Shown here piece after piece: positions 21,656 through 31,416 of a stretch of 64,000 nt of DNA. Under the pieces are notes generated by a model. It was not told the origin of the DNA. It worked only from the letters and a program-made list of their open reading frames with translations, and made no database searches. The position numbers were made by a program, and so were the translations under genes. The stretch spans positions 36,279,260-36,343,259 of the forward strand of contig CM064572.1 in the NCBI GenBank assembly GCA_032716605.1. The letters run 5' to 3'. Every line of letters starts with the position of its first letter. Within the stretch, counting starts at the first letter, position 1. The stretch is from Paralithodes platypus. Taxonomy: Eukaryota > Arthropoda > Malacostraca > Decapoda > Lithodidae.

Positions 21656-22693
21656 ATGCCTCGCACTTGTACGAACTGCGCCGGTAGGTTTGGTGAGTCC
21701 ATGTTTGTTACTGTCGATCTTCAAGTCTGCCGTCTCTGCCAGCAACAAGAGAATTTGACAGTGAAATTAGATGAAGCCTACAACAAGATAAACGTCCTCA
21801 CCATGAAGCTGGAATCACTCCAAGAGTTTGAAACACTCAACGTTGGAGTACCACAAACTTCAATTGTCACCGCAACTCCAGCAGCCACCAACGCCCCAAC
21901 GTCAACTGCCAACAATTCAACGCCTGCAGTAGCCATTTTATCTGATGGTTCCGATACTCAAGAAACAAATAGTAACTCTCTTCCCCCTCAAGACAACTTC
22001 CGTGTTGTGAGGAACAACGTTTTCCCCAAGACCAGGAAACCCATACCGATTACCGAGTGTCAAAACCGCTTCCAGATACTCGCAGACTCAGATGACGAAG
22101 CGGAAATAGAAGAAGTCCGGCTCGTGGGAGACTCGATCGTACGTGGTCAGCTCACAGAGTTTTGCGCCAGAGCACCTAAGACCAGGAAGCGTTTTTGTAT
22201 CCCTGGTGGTGGTGTGGACGACGTAGTTGCTGCAGTTGACGAAGTATCTAAGCTGCCTCCTGCTAATACAATGTACGTCATCCACGTTGGATCTAACGAT
22301 GTACAGCGAACCCGGTCAGAAGATTTGCTTTTAAAGTACCAGCAGCTGATCAAGTCGTTTAAGGAGAAGTCATCAAGGATCATCGTCTCAGGAATCGTCC
22401 CCCGGCTTGGTGTAGAGAACCGATTTTACAACATAGCCACCAGCACAAATCGTTGTCTAGCAAACCTCTGCAGGAAGGAAAACGTGGGATTCGTCGACAG
22501 CTGGGACAATTTCTACTACGATGACTATTTGTTTTCGGACGATGGAGTTCATCTGAACCAGGTGGGAGCAGCACGTTTTGGGCGTCTTCTCAACGATGCG
22601 GTGAAGTATTTTCGGAGAAGAAATCGACTCGGCACAGGACAACCAGGAAGGAGGACCGAAGACAGCGAGGGCGGCAACCTGCGAAGGAATTAA
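21656..22693 (+). CDS. LINE A ORF1: zinc-binding and SGNH/GDSL esterase-like protein
   Basis: An intact 345-codon frame. The N-terminus has two CxxC pairs (CTNC at residue 5, CRLC at residue 25), a likely zinc-binding module, followed by a Leu/heptad-rich helix (about 32-60, candidate coiled coil) and a Thr/Ala/Ser-rich linker. The C-terminal half is an SGNH hydrolase fold: block I GDSIVRG at about 157 (catalytic Ser), GSND at about 211 (oxyanion Asn) and DGVHLN at about 296 (Asp-His pair). This architecture is known for ORF1 proteins of CR1-type LINEs, which bind RNA; the role of the esterase is unsettled. The ATG follows the minisatellite with ACC in front, a favourable context. ORF2 begins about 90 bp downstream. 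Confidence 0.85.
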   Translation: MPRTCTNCAGRFGESMFVTVDLQVCRLCQQQENLTVKLDEAYNKINVLTMKLESLQEFETLNVGVPQTSIVTATPAATNAPTSTANNSTPAVAILSDGSDTQETNSNSLPPQDNFRVVRNNVFPKTRKPIPITECQNRFQILADSDDEAEIEEVRLVGDSIVRGQLTEFCARAPKTRKRFCIPGGGVDDVVAAVDEVSKLPPANTMYVIHVGSNDVQRTRSEDLLLKYQQLIKSFKEKSSRIIVSGIVPRLGVENRFYNIATSTNRCLANLCRKENVGFVDSWDNFYYDDYLFSDDGVHLNQVGAARFGRLLNDAVKYFRRRNRLGTGQPGRRTEDSEGGNLRRN

Positions 22694-22782
22694 ATGCTAA
22701 TCTGTCAAGAACAGCGAATTTGGATAAAGCTCCAGCAACATGACCCAAATTCAAAACCGCCAGGGATAACGACCGAGGACCG

Positions 22783-23304
22783 ATGTCAGCAATGAATGTA
22801 AATGTAGATCCGATCAGAACCAAAAATTTGATTAAAGAACATTCTGTGAGTTCTAAAACCGCAACTTTAAAGGTTTTCTATGCAAACGCTCGTAGCATAC
22901 GCAATAAATTTTCAGATTTAGAGGAACTAGTGTTTACTGAAAATTATGATGTGATTGGTATAACAGAATCTTGGCTCAATACAGTAGATAGAGACTTTTT
23001 AGCAGAGTATTCACTTCCCGGTTATGTAATGTTTGAGAAAAGCAGAATAAATAAAAATGGAGGTGGCGTTTTATTCTATATCAAAGAAAGTCTTAACCCG
23101 ACCCTCATGTCAAAACCTCAAATTGTGAACGTCGACACATCTTTTGTGCTAATAAAGAATAACAAAGGTACAAAAATAATACTTGCATTAATATACAGAC
23201 CTCCAGCTCAATCAGTGCAAACTGACCGAGAAATTTATGAACAAATTGCAGATGTAAGTAACTCACAAGATACCGTAAATTTGGCGACTTTAATTTACCT
23301 GTGA
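22783..23304 (+). pseudogene. LINE A ORF2, endonuclease N-terminal part
   Basis: The apurinic-like endonuclease that nicks target DNA. Visible motifs are NARSIRNK (about residue 37), GITESWLN (catalytic Glu), GGGVLFYIKES and LIYRPPAQ. The frame breaks near 23278: the second copy reads TAATTTTTGGCGAC where this one has one base fewer, so the FGDFN motif falls out of frame. A compensating extra C near 23400 (ACCCCCGTGG) and a stop at about 23586 (CATTAA where copy 2 has CATAAA) follow. Confidence 0.85.
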
Positions 23305-23596
23305 CCAAGTGGGGCGATACTCTTACTTCAAATTCCGGACATGACTTGTATACGAACTTGCAAGAGAGTTCCCTTTATCAATTTGTTCGAACACCGACCC
23401 CCGTGGTATTAACGTTCTTGACATTGTACTTGCAACAAAAAAAGAATTAATAGAGAATTTGAATGTTGGTGATGAATTCAGTAACAGCGACCATCATACG
23501 ATAACTTTCACTTTAAACTTTACAAGTAACGAACCAAATAGTAGCATCGAAAAAGTCCCTAATTTCAAGAAAGCAAACTTTCATTAACTTAGAGCT

Positions 23597-25669
23597 ATGT
23601 TTAAAGAAACTGACTGGAGCTTTTTAATTAACAATAACGACATAAAAACATCTTGGAAGTTATTCGAAACCAGTTACCTAAAAGCAGTGCAAGACTGCAT
23701 ACCATCGAAAATACGGCGTCCAGGCCATAATAATAAGCCCAAATGGTGGAATAAAGATATTTCAAACTGCCTGCTTGCTAAACAATTTACTAATGATAGA
23801 TTAAAATCCTCACAAAATGACGAAGAACGGGTGAAATTTGTAGAGCTACGACACAAAGCCAAAAAGTTAATTAAGCAAAATAAAAAGACCCTAGAGTTAC
23901 ATTTTGCGAATCAAAGTAAAACAAACCCGAAAGAATTCTATAGTTATATCAGAAAGAAAAAAGTAGTTACTTCAACTGTTGGACCGTTAGTCGATGAAAA
24001 TGGAGAATACACCAAAGACGAAGTACAAATGAGTAATGCCCTCAATACCTTCTTTGCATCAGTTTTTCCAACAGAAGACCTCAGTGATATCCCTACACCA
24101 TCGCCGATTCAGATTGATAATTCAGATGTTCTAAGCAATATCACCGTTACAGAGAGAGAAGTATTGAATTGTTTAGATAAACTCAAGGTAAATAAAAAGC
24201 CTAGACCTGATACAATCTCGCCTAGAGTTCTAAAGGAAGCTAAGGATGAGCTCTCCAAACCACTGACATTACTATTCAATAAATCCTTGAAGTCTGGAAC
24301 TATGCCTGATCAGTGGAAGATAGCCAACGTAACACCGATATTCAAAAAAGGCAGCAAATCCCTACCCAGTAACTATCGTCCAATTAGCTTAACCTCAGTT
24401 GTATGTAAAATGCTAGAAACGGTCATAAGAGACAGACTCGTAAATCACTTAGAGGAAAATAACATACTTAAAGATACTCAACACTGTTTTCGTAAAAAAC
24501 GTTCCTGTTTAACAAACCTCTTAGACTTCTTCCACGATATCCTCAACCTCTACGATGAGAGTAAAGCTGTAGATATTATATACCTTGATTTTCAAAAGGC
24601 CTTTGACAAAGTTCCCCACAAACGTTTACTGGTAAAACTAAAAGCGCTTGGAATGCAAGACGGTGTGTTGAAATGGATAGAAAATTGGCTCAGCGACAGA
24701 AAGCAAAGAGTAGTCATAAACGGTAAGGCATCTAAATGGACCAATGTAAGTAGCGGGGTACCCCAGGGATCGGTACTAGGACCAATTCTCTTTCTAATTT
24801 ACATCAACGACATAGATGAGGGTCTCACCTGTACAATCTCAAAATTTGCTGACGATACAAAAATTGCAAATAGCGTACTCTCAAAAGATCAAGTTGACGA
24901 TATGCAACACAATCTAGATAAATTGTCACATTGGGCCCAAATTTGGCAAATGAGTTTCAATGCGGATAAATGTAAAGTACTACATATCGGATACCTAAAT
25001 GAGAAAGCAAACTATTCGATGAATGGCACTCAGCTTAAGAATGTAAACAGAGAAACCGATCTGGGAGTAACAATATCGAGTAACCTAAAACTGAGTCAAC
25101 AATGTTCAGAAGTTGTTAAGAAGGCAAACAAAATAATTGGCTTTATAGGCAGATCATTTGAGCATGAATCCAAAGACGTTATCCTAACCCTTTACAATTC
25201 CTTAGTCCGCCCTCTTCTGGAATACTGTGTTCAATGCTGGTGCCCTTATTACCAAAAAGACATAAACAAGCTAGAACGAGTTCAACGTAGAGTTACCAAA
25301 ATGATACCTAGCCTAAAGAACAAACCATACGAAGAGCGTCTTAGAGAATTAAATCTATTTCCTTTAACCCAGCGCAGATTAAGAGGTGACTTAATTCAAG
25401 TGTTCAAAATCATCAAAGGCATCGACAATATGAACTGTAGTAAGTACTTCACTATCGACCAATCTAATTACACGCGGGGAAACGGTTGCAAAATTATTGG
25501 TAAATCTTTTAACTCACACGAATCTAAGAATTTCTTCTTCAATCGAGTTGTCAACTTGTGGAATGGGCTTCCCCGAGACGTTATAGACTGCAGCACCGTT
25601 GATTCATTTAAATTCCGCCTAGACAAATATCTCGCATCAAACCCGCGACTGACTGCGTTTGTAAATTAA
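23597..25669 (+). pseudogene. LINE A ORF2, C-terminal endonuclease edge and reverse transcriptase
   Basis: A 690-codon open segment of the same ORF2. RT motifs in order are: NVTPIFKKGSK, NYRPISLTSVVCKMLE, IIYLDFQKAFDKVPH (catalytic Asp), SSGVPQGSVLGPILFLIYIND, and KFADDTKI (the FADD active site, about 24845). The thumb and C-terminal region ends with VVNLWNGLPRDV and LTAFVN. There is no RNase H, as is usual for CR1. One conserved Gly in QHGFRKKRS is Cys here. Because the upstream frame is broken, this copy probably cannot make a complete ORF2 protein, though its RT motifs are intact. Confidence 0.88.
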
Positions 25670-25903
25670 TAACTTTATTTTATCCTCCCCTCAGTTACTA
25701 ACCCATATGTCCCCTACTAACTTCCTAGTCCTGCCACGTTAGTGGCAGGGCAGTAGTTCCCTTTCCAATGTTCCCTTACCCACTCTAAACCTCTGTTTGG
25801 ACACTTGATCCTCAGTGTTTTGGAGGACAAGCTGCATAGAAGGGTCACTATACATGTTGTTGCTTGATTTCCTTTGTACTCCTTTGTACTTTGTACTCCT
25901 CTC
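25670..25903 (+). other. LINE A 3' UTR with terminal short tandem repeats
   Basis: The 3' UTR shares CAGTTACTAAC, CTAACTTCCTA and CACTTGATCCTCAGTG with the other copies. It ends in CTTTGTACTCC-type direct repeats (25870-25903) in place of poly(A), the probable RT recognition end. Confidence 0.75.
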
Positions 25904-26204
25904 TCAACCCGCAATACGTGGGATCAGCGAGTGTTTATTTAGCATATAGTCAAATTAGCATCAGTCTTATTGCCGGCCCACCACCAATAAAGGGGTAAGA
26001 CCCGGAAATTGCTAACACTTTTCATTACGCAAGCTTGGAAGAAAAAATACATGCGAACGGGTAGAAAGAAAAAAACATGAGAGAGAAAAAGGTTGGGACT
26101 CCTTAAGCCATTCCGAGGGAGCAATCTAAATACTTGCTCTATTCTTAGCTTGGTAAAAGAGGATGGAGAACGTGTGTGTGTGAGAGAGAGAGAGAGATAG
26201 AGAG
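25904..26204. other. Spacer between two inverted LINE A 3' ends, with a (GA)n run
   Basis: About 300 bp with no recognised gene. A GT then GA run (26173-26205) directly abuts the next LINE A tail. Confidence 0.5.
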
Positions 26205-26757
26205 AGTACAAAGGAAATCAAGCAACAACAGATCTAGTGACCCCTGTAGGCTGCTTGTCTTCCAAAACACTGAGGATCAAGTGTCCAAACAGTGGTTTAG
26301 AGTGGGAAAGGGAAAATTGGAAAGGGAGCTACTGCCCTGGAGCTGATATCCGTGGCAGGAATAGGAAGTTAGTAGGGGACAGATGGGTTAGTAACATAAC
26401 ACAGTTATAAGTGATCTTTCGTATATCTGGGAAAAAGAGAGTAACGTCTTAGTAATATATATACAGGTACTCAATCGCGGGTTTGATGCGAGATATTTGT
26501 CTAGGTTAAGTTTAAAAGAATCAACGGTGTTGCAGTCTATAACGACTCGGGGAAGCCCATTCCACAAGTTGACAACTCGATTGAAGAAGAAATTCTTATA
26601 GATTCGTGTGAGTTAAAAGATTTACTAAAAAATGTGCAACCGTTTCCCCGCGTGTAATTAGATTGGTCGATAGTGAAGTACTTACTACAGTTCATATTGT
26701 CGATGCCTTTGATGATTTTGAACACTTGAACTAAGTCGCCTCTTAATCTGCGTTGGG
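26205..26757 (-). mobile_element. LINE A 3' fragment, inverted
   Basis: Starts with the 3' repeat GTACAAAGGAAATCAAGCAAC and runs through the 3' UTR into the C-terminal codons of ORF2: RRLRGDLVQVFKIIKGIDN and KYFTIDQSNYTRGNGC are readable at 26640-26757. It is 5'-truncated in ORF2. With copy 1 it forms a tail-to-tail pair around a 300-bp spacer. Confidence 0.85.
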
Positions 26758-26820
26758 CACGCACACGCACGCGCGGACGCACACACACCTGCCTTCCTCC
26801 CATCCCCTTCCCCCCCCCCC
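26758..26820. repeat. (CA/CG)n and poly-C tract
   Basis: CACACGCACGCG-type sequence and a run of 13 C at the LINE A/LINE B boundary. Confidence 0.85.
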
Positions 26821-26969
26821 CAGTTACTGTTCAAGAATATGAAGTGGCCAAAAAGCTTTCCAGTTTCAAATAAAAAAGATCAACAACCCCAGTAGACCTA
26901 CCCATGAAAATATACAAAGAATTTTCGGTGGAATTTGCCACCCCCCTTTGCTCGATAATTAATGCCTCC
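26821..26969 (+). pseudogene. LINE B RT, part upstream of MITE-1 copy A
   Basis: Reads VTVQEYEVAKKLSSFK, a stop, then TTPVDLPMKIYKEFSVEF and CSIINASL, the RT0/RT1 approach of a non-LTR RT. It joins directly at the TTAA to the codons at 27454 onward, in the same frame if the insertion and one TTAA copy are disregarded. Confidence 0.75.
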
Positions 26970-27457
26970 TTAACACCTTACGAGCGGCCTATGCGGTTTA
27001 TTTATGTGTACCGCCCAGCGGGGTGTTTTTAGCCAAAATAGGGCTGTTTACGTGATCATTTTCATGCCTAAATAAGACCCAGAACGTAAAACAAGTATCT
27101 ATCCCTGAAAGGACATAAACAGAGCTTTCGAATGACACCATAACGATCCTTGTATGATGGATAGTTTTCTTGCAATAACCGTGCAACGCGAGTGCAAAAA
27201 GCAGGTAATTCGGTACTTTCGGTACATAATTGAGTATGTAGCGAGTGAGAGAGGGAGGAGGGAGCTGAGATTTGTGTCAGTAGGTTCGCCGCGGTGGTCT
27301 GGAGCAGTCATACGCTCGCTAGTCTCCTGCCACCACTTGTCTCTCTCTCTCAGCCACATTACGTGCTAAAATTGCCACTCGAGTTATGTCGAGCGCCGCC
27401 ACATAGTCCAGCTTTATTTAACTCGACTTAAGTGGTGAGCCGCTTTTTAAGGGTTAA
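26970..27457. mobile_element. MITE-1 copy A, inserted in LINE B coding sequence
   Basis: 488 bp bounded by TTAA. The left end TTAACACCTTACGAGCGGC and the right end GCCGCTTTTTAAGGGTTAA form an imperfect inverted repeat. It is close to copies B and C and non-coding. LINE B sequence continues on both sides. Confidence 0.88.
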
Positions 27458-28752
27458 GGCAAAGTAAATGCCCTGCAGACTGGAAAACTTCATACGTCAC
27501 TCCAATTCCCAAAACCCCCTCCCCACATTCTCTTAATGAACTCAGACCAATTGCCATAACGCCCATCCCTAGTCTAATCTGTGAGGACTTTGTATTCACC
27601 TGGGCTTACTCACAAATCCGTCACTTGATAGATCCCCAACAGTTTGGCAACGTAAAAACCTCCTCCACCACTCACTGTCTTATTAGCTTCCTAGATTATA
27701 TTTACACAAATCTTGAGAAGAGAAAGACTTCCCTCGCCCTTGCCTTTATTGACTTCAGGAAAGCATTTGACCTTGTTGACCACACCATCATCATCAACAA
27801 GGCCATAAAGTTGGGGTTACATCCTACCCTGGTTGCGTGGTTGACCGACTTCCTTAGTGACAGACGACAAGCAGTGCGATACCAAGGCTTCATCTCCACC
27901 TTCCTAGACATCACATGTGGAGTCCCACAGGGCACAAAGATGGGGCCTCTATTGTTCCTCATCTTGATTAATGATGCCCTAAAGGACACCCGATTCCACT
28001 GGAAGTACGTGGACGACTCGACAGTCGGCATTACTGTCGATAACACCTCCCCTAACTATGACCCCCTACAAGACATCCTCGACCGTCTTCAAGCCTGGAC
28101 CACAGACAATGATGTGACTATCAATCATGACAAGACAGTGGTCATGCACATCAACACCTCCGTTACCGACGTTCCTCCACCCACTATCACAATTGGTCCT
28201 CATCCCCTTCAGCTTGTTGAGTCCACCAAACTCCTCGGAATCACTGTGGACAACAAACTGAACTGGAAGAAACATGTAACTACCACAGTCAGGACCGCCA
28301 CATACAAGTTGTTTATGCTAAGGCGGTTGTGATCCCTGGGGGCGCCGGAGAATGAGCAGAAGAGTATATATAACACCTTCATACACCCTAAGCTCACCTA
28401 CGCCTCTCCCGCCTGGTCCTCCTCTCTAACCCTGACACAACAACGTCAATCGGAGAGAGTGCAGAGGAGGGCATGCAGGATCATCCTGGGTGGCACATAT
28501 CCAGGGTACGAGGAAGCTCTCACCACCCTTAGCATACCTGCACTTTCAACCCACCACTACAACACACTCAAACAGTTTGCATCTAAGCTGCTTGTTCACC
28601 CACGACACAGAAACTTACTTCCACCAGACGCCCCTAGACCAACACGTGCAGCTCGTCACTTCAACACACTCCAACCAATAAGAGCAAGAACTGACAGATA
28701 TAAAAATAGTCCTATCCCAACCATTGTTAATATTATTAATAATGTGTATTAA
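27458..28752 (+). pseudogene. LINE B reverse transcriptase, main part
   Basis: RT motifs are: DWKTSYVTPIPK (27478), LRPIAITPIPS, AFIDFRKAFDLVDH (catalytic Asp), GVPQGTKMGPLLFLILIND, and KYVDDSTV at 28003-28026. The active site is therefore YVDD where FADD is usual in this superfamily. The frame is open from 27625 to 28332, interrupted by a TGA after LRRL, and continues in another frame (NEQKSIYNTFIHPKLTYASP, then 28459-28752 RRACRIILGG). The C-terminal region ends with IVNIINNVY. Missing the endonuclease and 5' end, it is dead as a unit. Confidence 0.82.
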
Positions 28753-28962
28753 CGGCCTGTCACACCATCTATACGCGCCCACCTTTAATAATGTATGCAT
28801 AAGTGTGTGTGCGTGTGTGTATTAGAATATAATTATGTATGTATTTGCTTGAGTTTGTTTATGTATATGTGTATATATGTATATGTGTATATGTGTATCT
28901 ATGTATGTACAGTATATGTGTATGTATGTGTGCGTATATGTGTTTGTATGTATGCGTTATTT

Positions 28963-28993
<31 letters not shown>

Positions 28994-29367
28994 TCTATAA
29001 TGTATACTGTTTGTGGTTTGAGCCCGGCTGAGAGTAGCAGGTGGTTAAGAGAAGAGCATATATGCATGTAATGTGCATATATTTATGTATATGTATGTCT
29101 GTGTGTATGTGCTGTCAATGGTTCGAGCCCGGTTGAGAATGTAAGGTATATAATATAAATATGTACTGTACGTGTATTTGTATAATCATATGCACATTTG
29201 TATGTAAATATACGTACATATGAGCGAGAACATATTGCTCACTAGCGCAACTTCTGATTATAAATCTATGCATAAGCATTATCTATTATTAAGTGTTCGT
29301 GTATCTTCATCCATGTATTTCCACCCTTAACAATAGAACGCCCAGCTTTCCCACATTTCGCCTTCTA

Positions 29368-29415
<48 letters not shown>

Positions 29416-29984
29416 ACGAACACACACACACACAGCTACACTAAAGAATGTCCTATATACTACAATTCGCCTAAGCTTTCTCTACTGTTTATATCCTTGT
29501 TTTGTTCTCTACCGAGGATTAACCTCCCATTGTAGTAGGCTTTACCTGACCCTAACTGTACGGACTTGTATGCCGCTCCCTCTTTACCCTTTTCAACTCA
29601 TCACCTGACCCTACCAAAACAGTTTTTGTATGTATGTATGTTTGTGTGCATACGTGAGCATTTGTGTATACGGACATGTCCACACTTACTGCATGTTCTT
29701 ATGTTCTTATATATGTATGTATATGTATGCATATGTATGTGCGTACGTACGTGTATACATGTATGTTCTGTATATGAGTAAGTAAAATAAATGTGTATAT
29801 GTACTGTACAGTATATCACTTACTCTCATGGTTATTTTATGATAATTTGTATTCTGCACCTACATCATTATTGTATTTATTTATTTTGTTTGCAAACTGA
29901 GCTTACCATCTTCATATCTGTACATCTCATGTTCATCCACTAAATTGTAAAATGTCTATTTTCAGCTCATGAGGCTGCCATTCT
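28753..29984 (+). other. LINE B 3' UTR, microsatellite-rich
   Basis: Contains TATG/TGTG repeats (28800-28995), a (TA)n run (28967-28990), a CA run (29371-29434) and another TATG-rich patch (29625-29765). Two GGTT(T/C)GAGCCCGG motifs at about 29017 and 29118 resemble tRNA B boxes but have no cloverleaf around them. Confidence 0.6.
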
Positions 29985-30470
29985 TTAACACCTTACGAGC
30001 GGCCTATGCGGTTTATTTATGTGTACCGCACAGCGGGGTGTTTTTAGCCAAAATAGGGCTGTTTACGTGATCATTTTCATGCCTAAATAAGACCCAGAAC
30101 GTAAAACAAGTACCTATCCCTGAAAGGGCATAAACAGAGCTTTCGAATGACACCATAACGATCCTTGTATGATGGATAGTTTTCTTGCAATAACCGTGCA
30201 ACGCGAGTGCAAAAAGCAGGTAATTCGGTACTTTCAGTACATAATTGAGTATGTAGCGAGTGAGAGAGGGAGGAGGGAGCTGAGATTTGTGTCAGTAGGT
30301 TCGCCGCGGTGGTCTGGAGCAGTCATACGCTCGCTAGTCTCCTGCCACCACTTGTCTCTCTCTCAGCCACATTACGTGCTGAAATTGCCACTCGACCTAT
30401 GTCGAGCGCCGCCACATAGTCCAGCTTTATTTAACTCGACTTATGTTGCTCGCCGCTAAATAAGGGTTAA
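29985..30470. mobile_element. MITE-1 copy B, inserted in the LINE B 3' end
   Basis: 486 bp bounded by TTAA. The flanks CATGAGGCTGCCATTC and TAAACCGTTTATTATT are contiguous around a single TTAA in the fragment at 10713-10746, which shows the insertion site and the TTAA duplication directly. Confidence 0.92.
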
Positions 30471-30503
30471 TAAACCGTTTATTATTATTATTATTATTAT
30501 TAC

Positions 30504-30770
30504 ACACGCACGCACGCACAAACACACGCACACACATACACCTGGTGATCCTGGTGATGAGTTGAGGACGTCTGGTCATCTCTTCGGTCATGCTGATGCA
30601 CCACCGAAAGTAGTAGTCATCCACCGCTCGTCCCTGTCCCTAGTGGAAGACACGGGGGCTAGGGGACCAGTAGGTGGACTGTCCATGGTAGACAGATTGG
30701 TAATAAAATTACCGTCTGCCCTCATCAGGGCAAGCTGATCAGGAATGCTATTACTCAGTGCCCTGATGTA
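30504..30770. other. (CA)n and unassigned sequence
   Basis: A CA/CG run at 30503-30542, then about 230 bp that may be the 3' UTR of LINE C in minus orientation (inference from position). Confidence 0.4.
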
Positions 30771-31222
30771 TTAGTGGGGAATTTTTGGCTGGGCAGGGAT
30801 ACTTTTGAGGAACCTGTCCAGCACCCTCTTGAACTGGTCAGCCGAGGAGCACTCCGCATCACGCACATATCTTGGCAGCGCGTTAAAGAATGTTGGGCCC
30901 CGGTACGATATTGAGGTCATTCTCCGAGTCACCACTCTGGCCAAGGCTCTATTATTGATGTTTCCCAATTCACAGAGCTTGCCTTGCCTCTTGCTGTTTT
31001 TCCCACTTATTTTCGACTCATTGTTTAAGTTTGGGACATGGCCATTCAGCATTTTCCAAATGTAGATTATGATGTACCGCTGGCGCCGTCACTCCAACAA
31101 GTACAATTCAAGTGCTTTAAGTCTTCCCCAGTAATCGAGATGTTGCACGGAGGAGATCTTGTTTGTAAATGTACGTTGGACGCCTTTGAGTGCTTGACAA
31201 CGCTTGTCTTTCTCCATCCCTC
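30771..31222 (-). mobile_element. LINE C, C-terminal RT fragment
   Basis: On the minus strand, 31222 to about 31090 reads LKGVQRTFTNKISSVQH and YWGRLKALELYLLERR. A frame shift leads to 30771-31052 (KMLNGHVPNLN, RGPTFFNALPRYVRDAEC, LDRFLKSIPAQP). These are the typical end segments of non-LTR RT ORFs. The sequence differs from LINEs A, B and D, so it is a separate family. Confidence 0.75.
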
Positions 31223-31416
31223 CACACGCACACACACACACACACACACACAGCTGACTGGAATGAAACCTAAGTATATAAGTATATTTTATTGAATAGA
31301 AAACGATGTAAAGAATAATAACAGCACACAATACGATAGACAGGCACACATACTCAACACATATTGATACACAGCCAATAGACAAAGGGCTGAGAGAGAG
31401 AGAGAGAGAGAGAGAG
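31223..31416. repeat. (CA)n and (GA)n microsatellites flanking Gypsy-2
   Basis: A CA run at 31227-31251 and a GA run at 31391-31416. The GA run ends exactly at the Gypsy-2 LTR and resumes beyond it at 44197. Confidence 0.92.

Larger units (their letters stand above)
21289..25903 (+). mobile_element. LINE A copy 1: CR1-like non-LTR retrotransposon, near full length
   Basis: It has tandem-repeat 5' DNA, ORF1 (zinc-binding plus SGNH esterase), ORF2 (endonuclease plus RT), and a 3' UTR ending in short tandem repeats (CTTTGTACTC-type) instead of poly(A). An esterase ORF1 and a short 3' tandem repeat are both CR1-group traits. ORF1 is intact; ORF2 is broken by a -1 shift, a +1 shift and a stop. 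Other copies in the window are at 10.1, 26.2 and 46-49 kb. The 5' boundary is uncertain and is set at the first tandem repeat. Confidence 0.85.
26821..30503 (+). mobile_element. LINE B: 5'-truncated non-LTR retrotransposon with two MITE-1 insertions
   Basis: The reverse-transcriptase coding region begins at 26821 and is split at 26970-27457 by MITE-1 copy A. It resumes to 28752. A ~1.2 kb 3' UTR follows, rich in TATG, TA and CA microsatellites, then MITE-1 copy B at 29985-30470 and a short (TTA)n tail to 30503. The tail matches the fragment at 10680-10784. I cannot place it firmly in a clade; it is jockey/CR1-superfamily-like. Confidence 0.8.

Noticed and set aside
26998..27186. 62-codon ORF found nearly unchanged in MITE-1 copies A, B and C
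   Set aside because: Similarity extends equally over non-coding parts of these young copies, and the diverged copy D breaks the frame, so there is no sign of selection on a protein.
29005..29135. Two tRNA B-box-like motifs (GGTTYGAGCCCGG)
   Set aside because: There is no A box at the right distance and no cloverleaf pairing; they lie in the microsatellite-rich LINE B 3' UTR.
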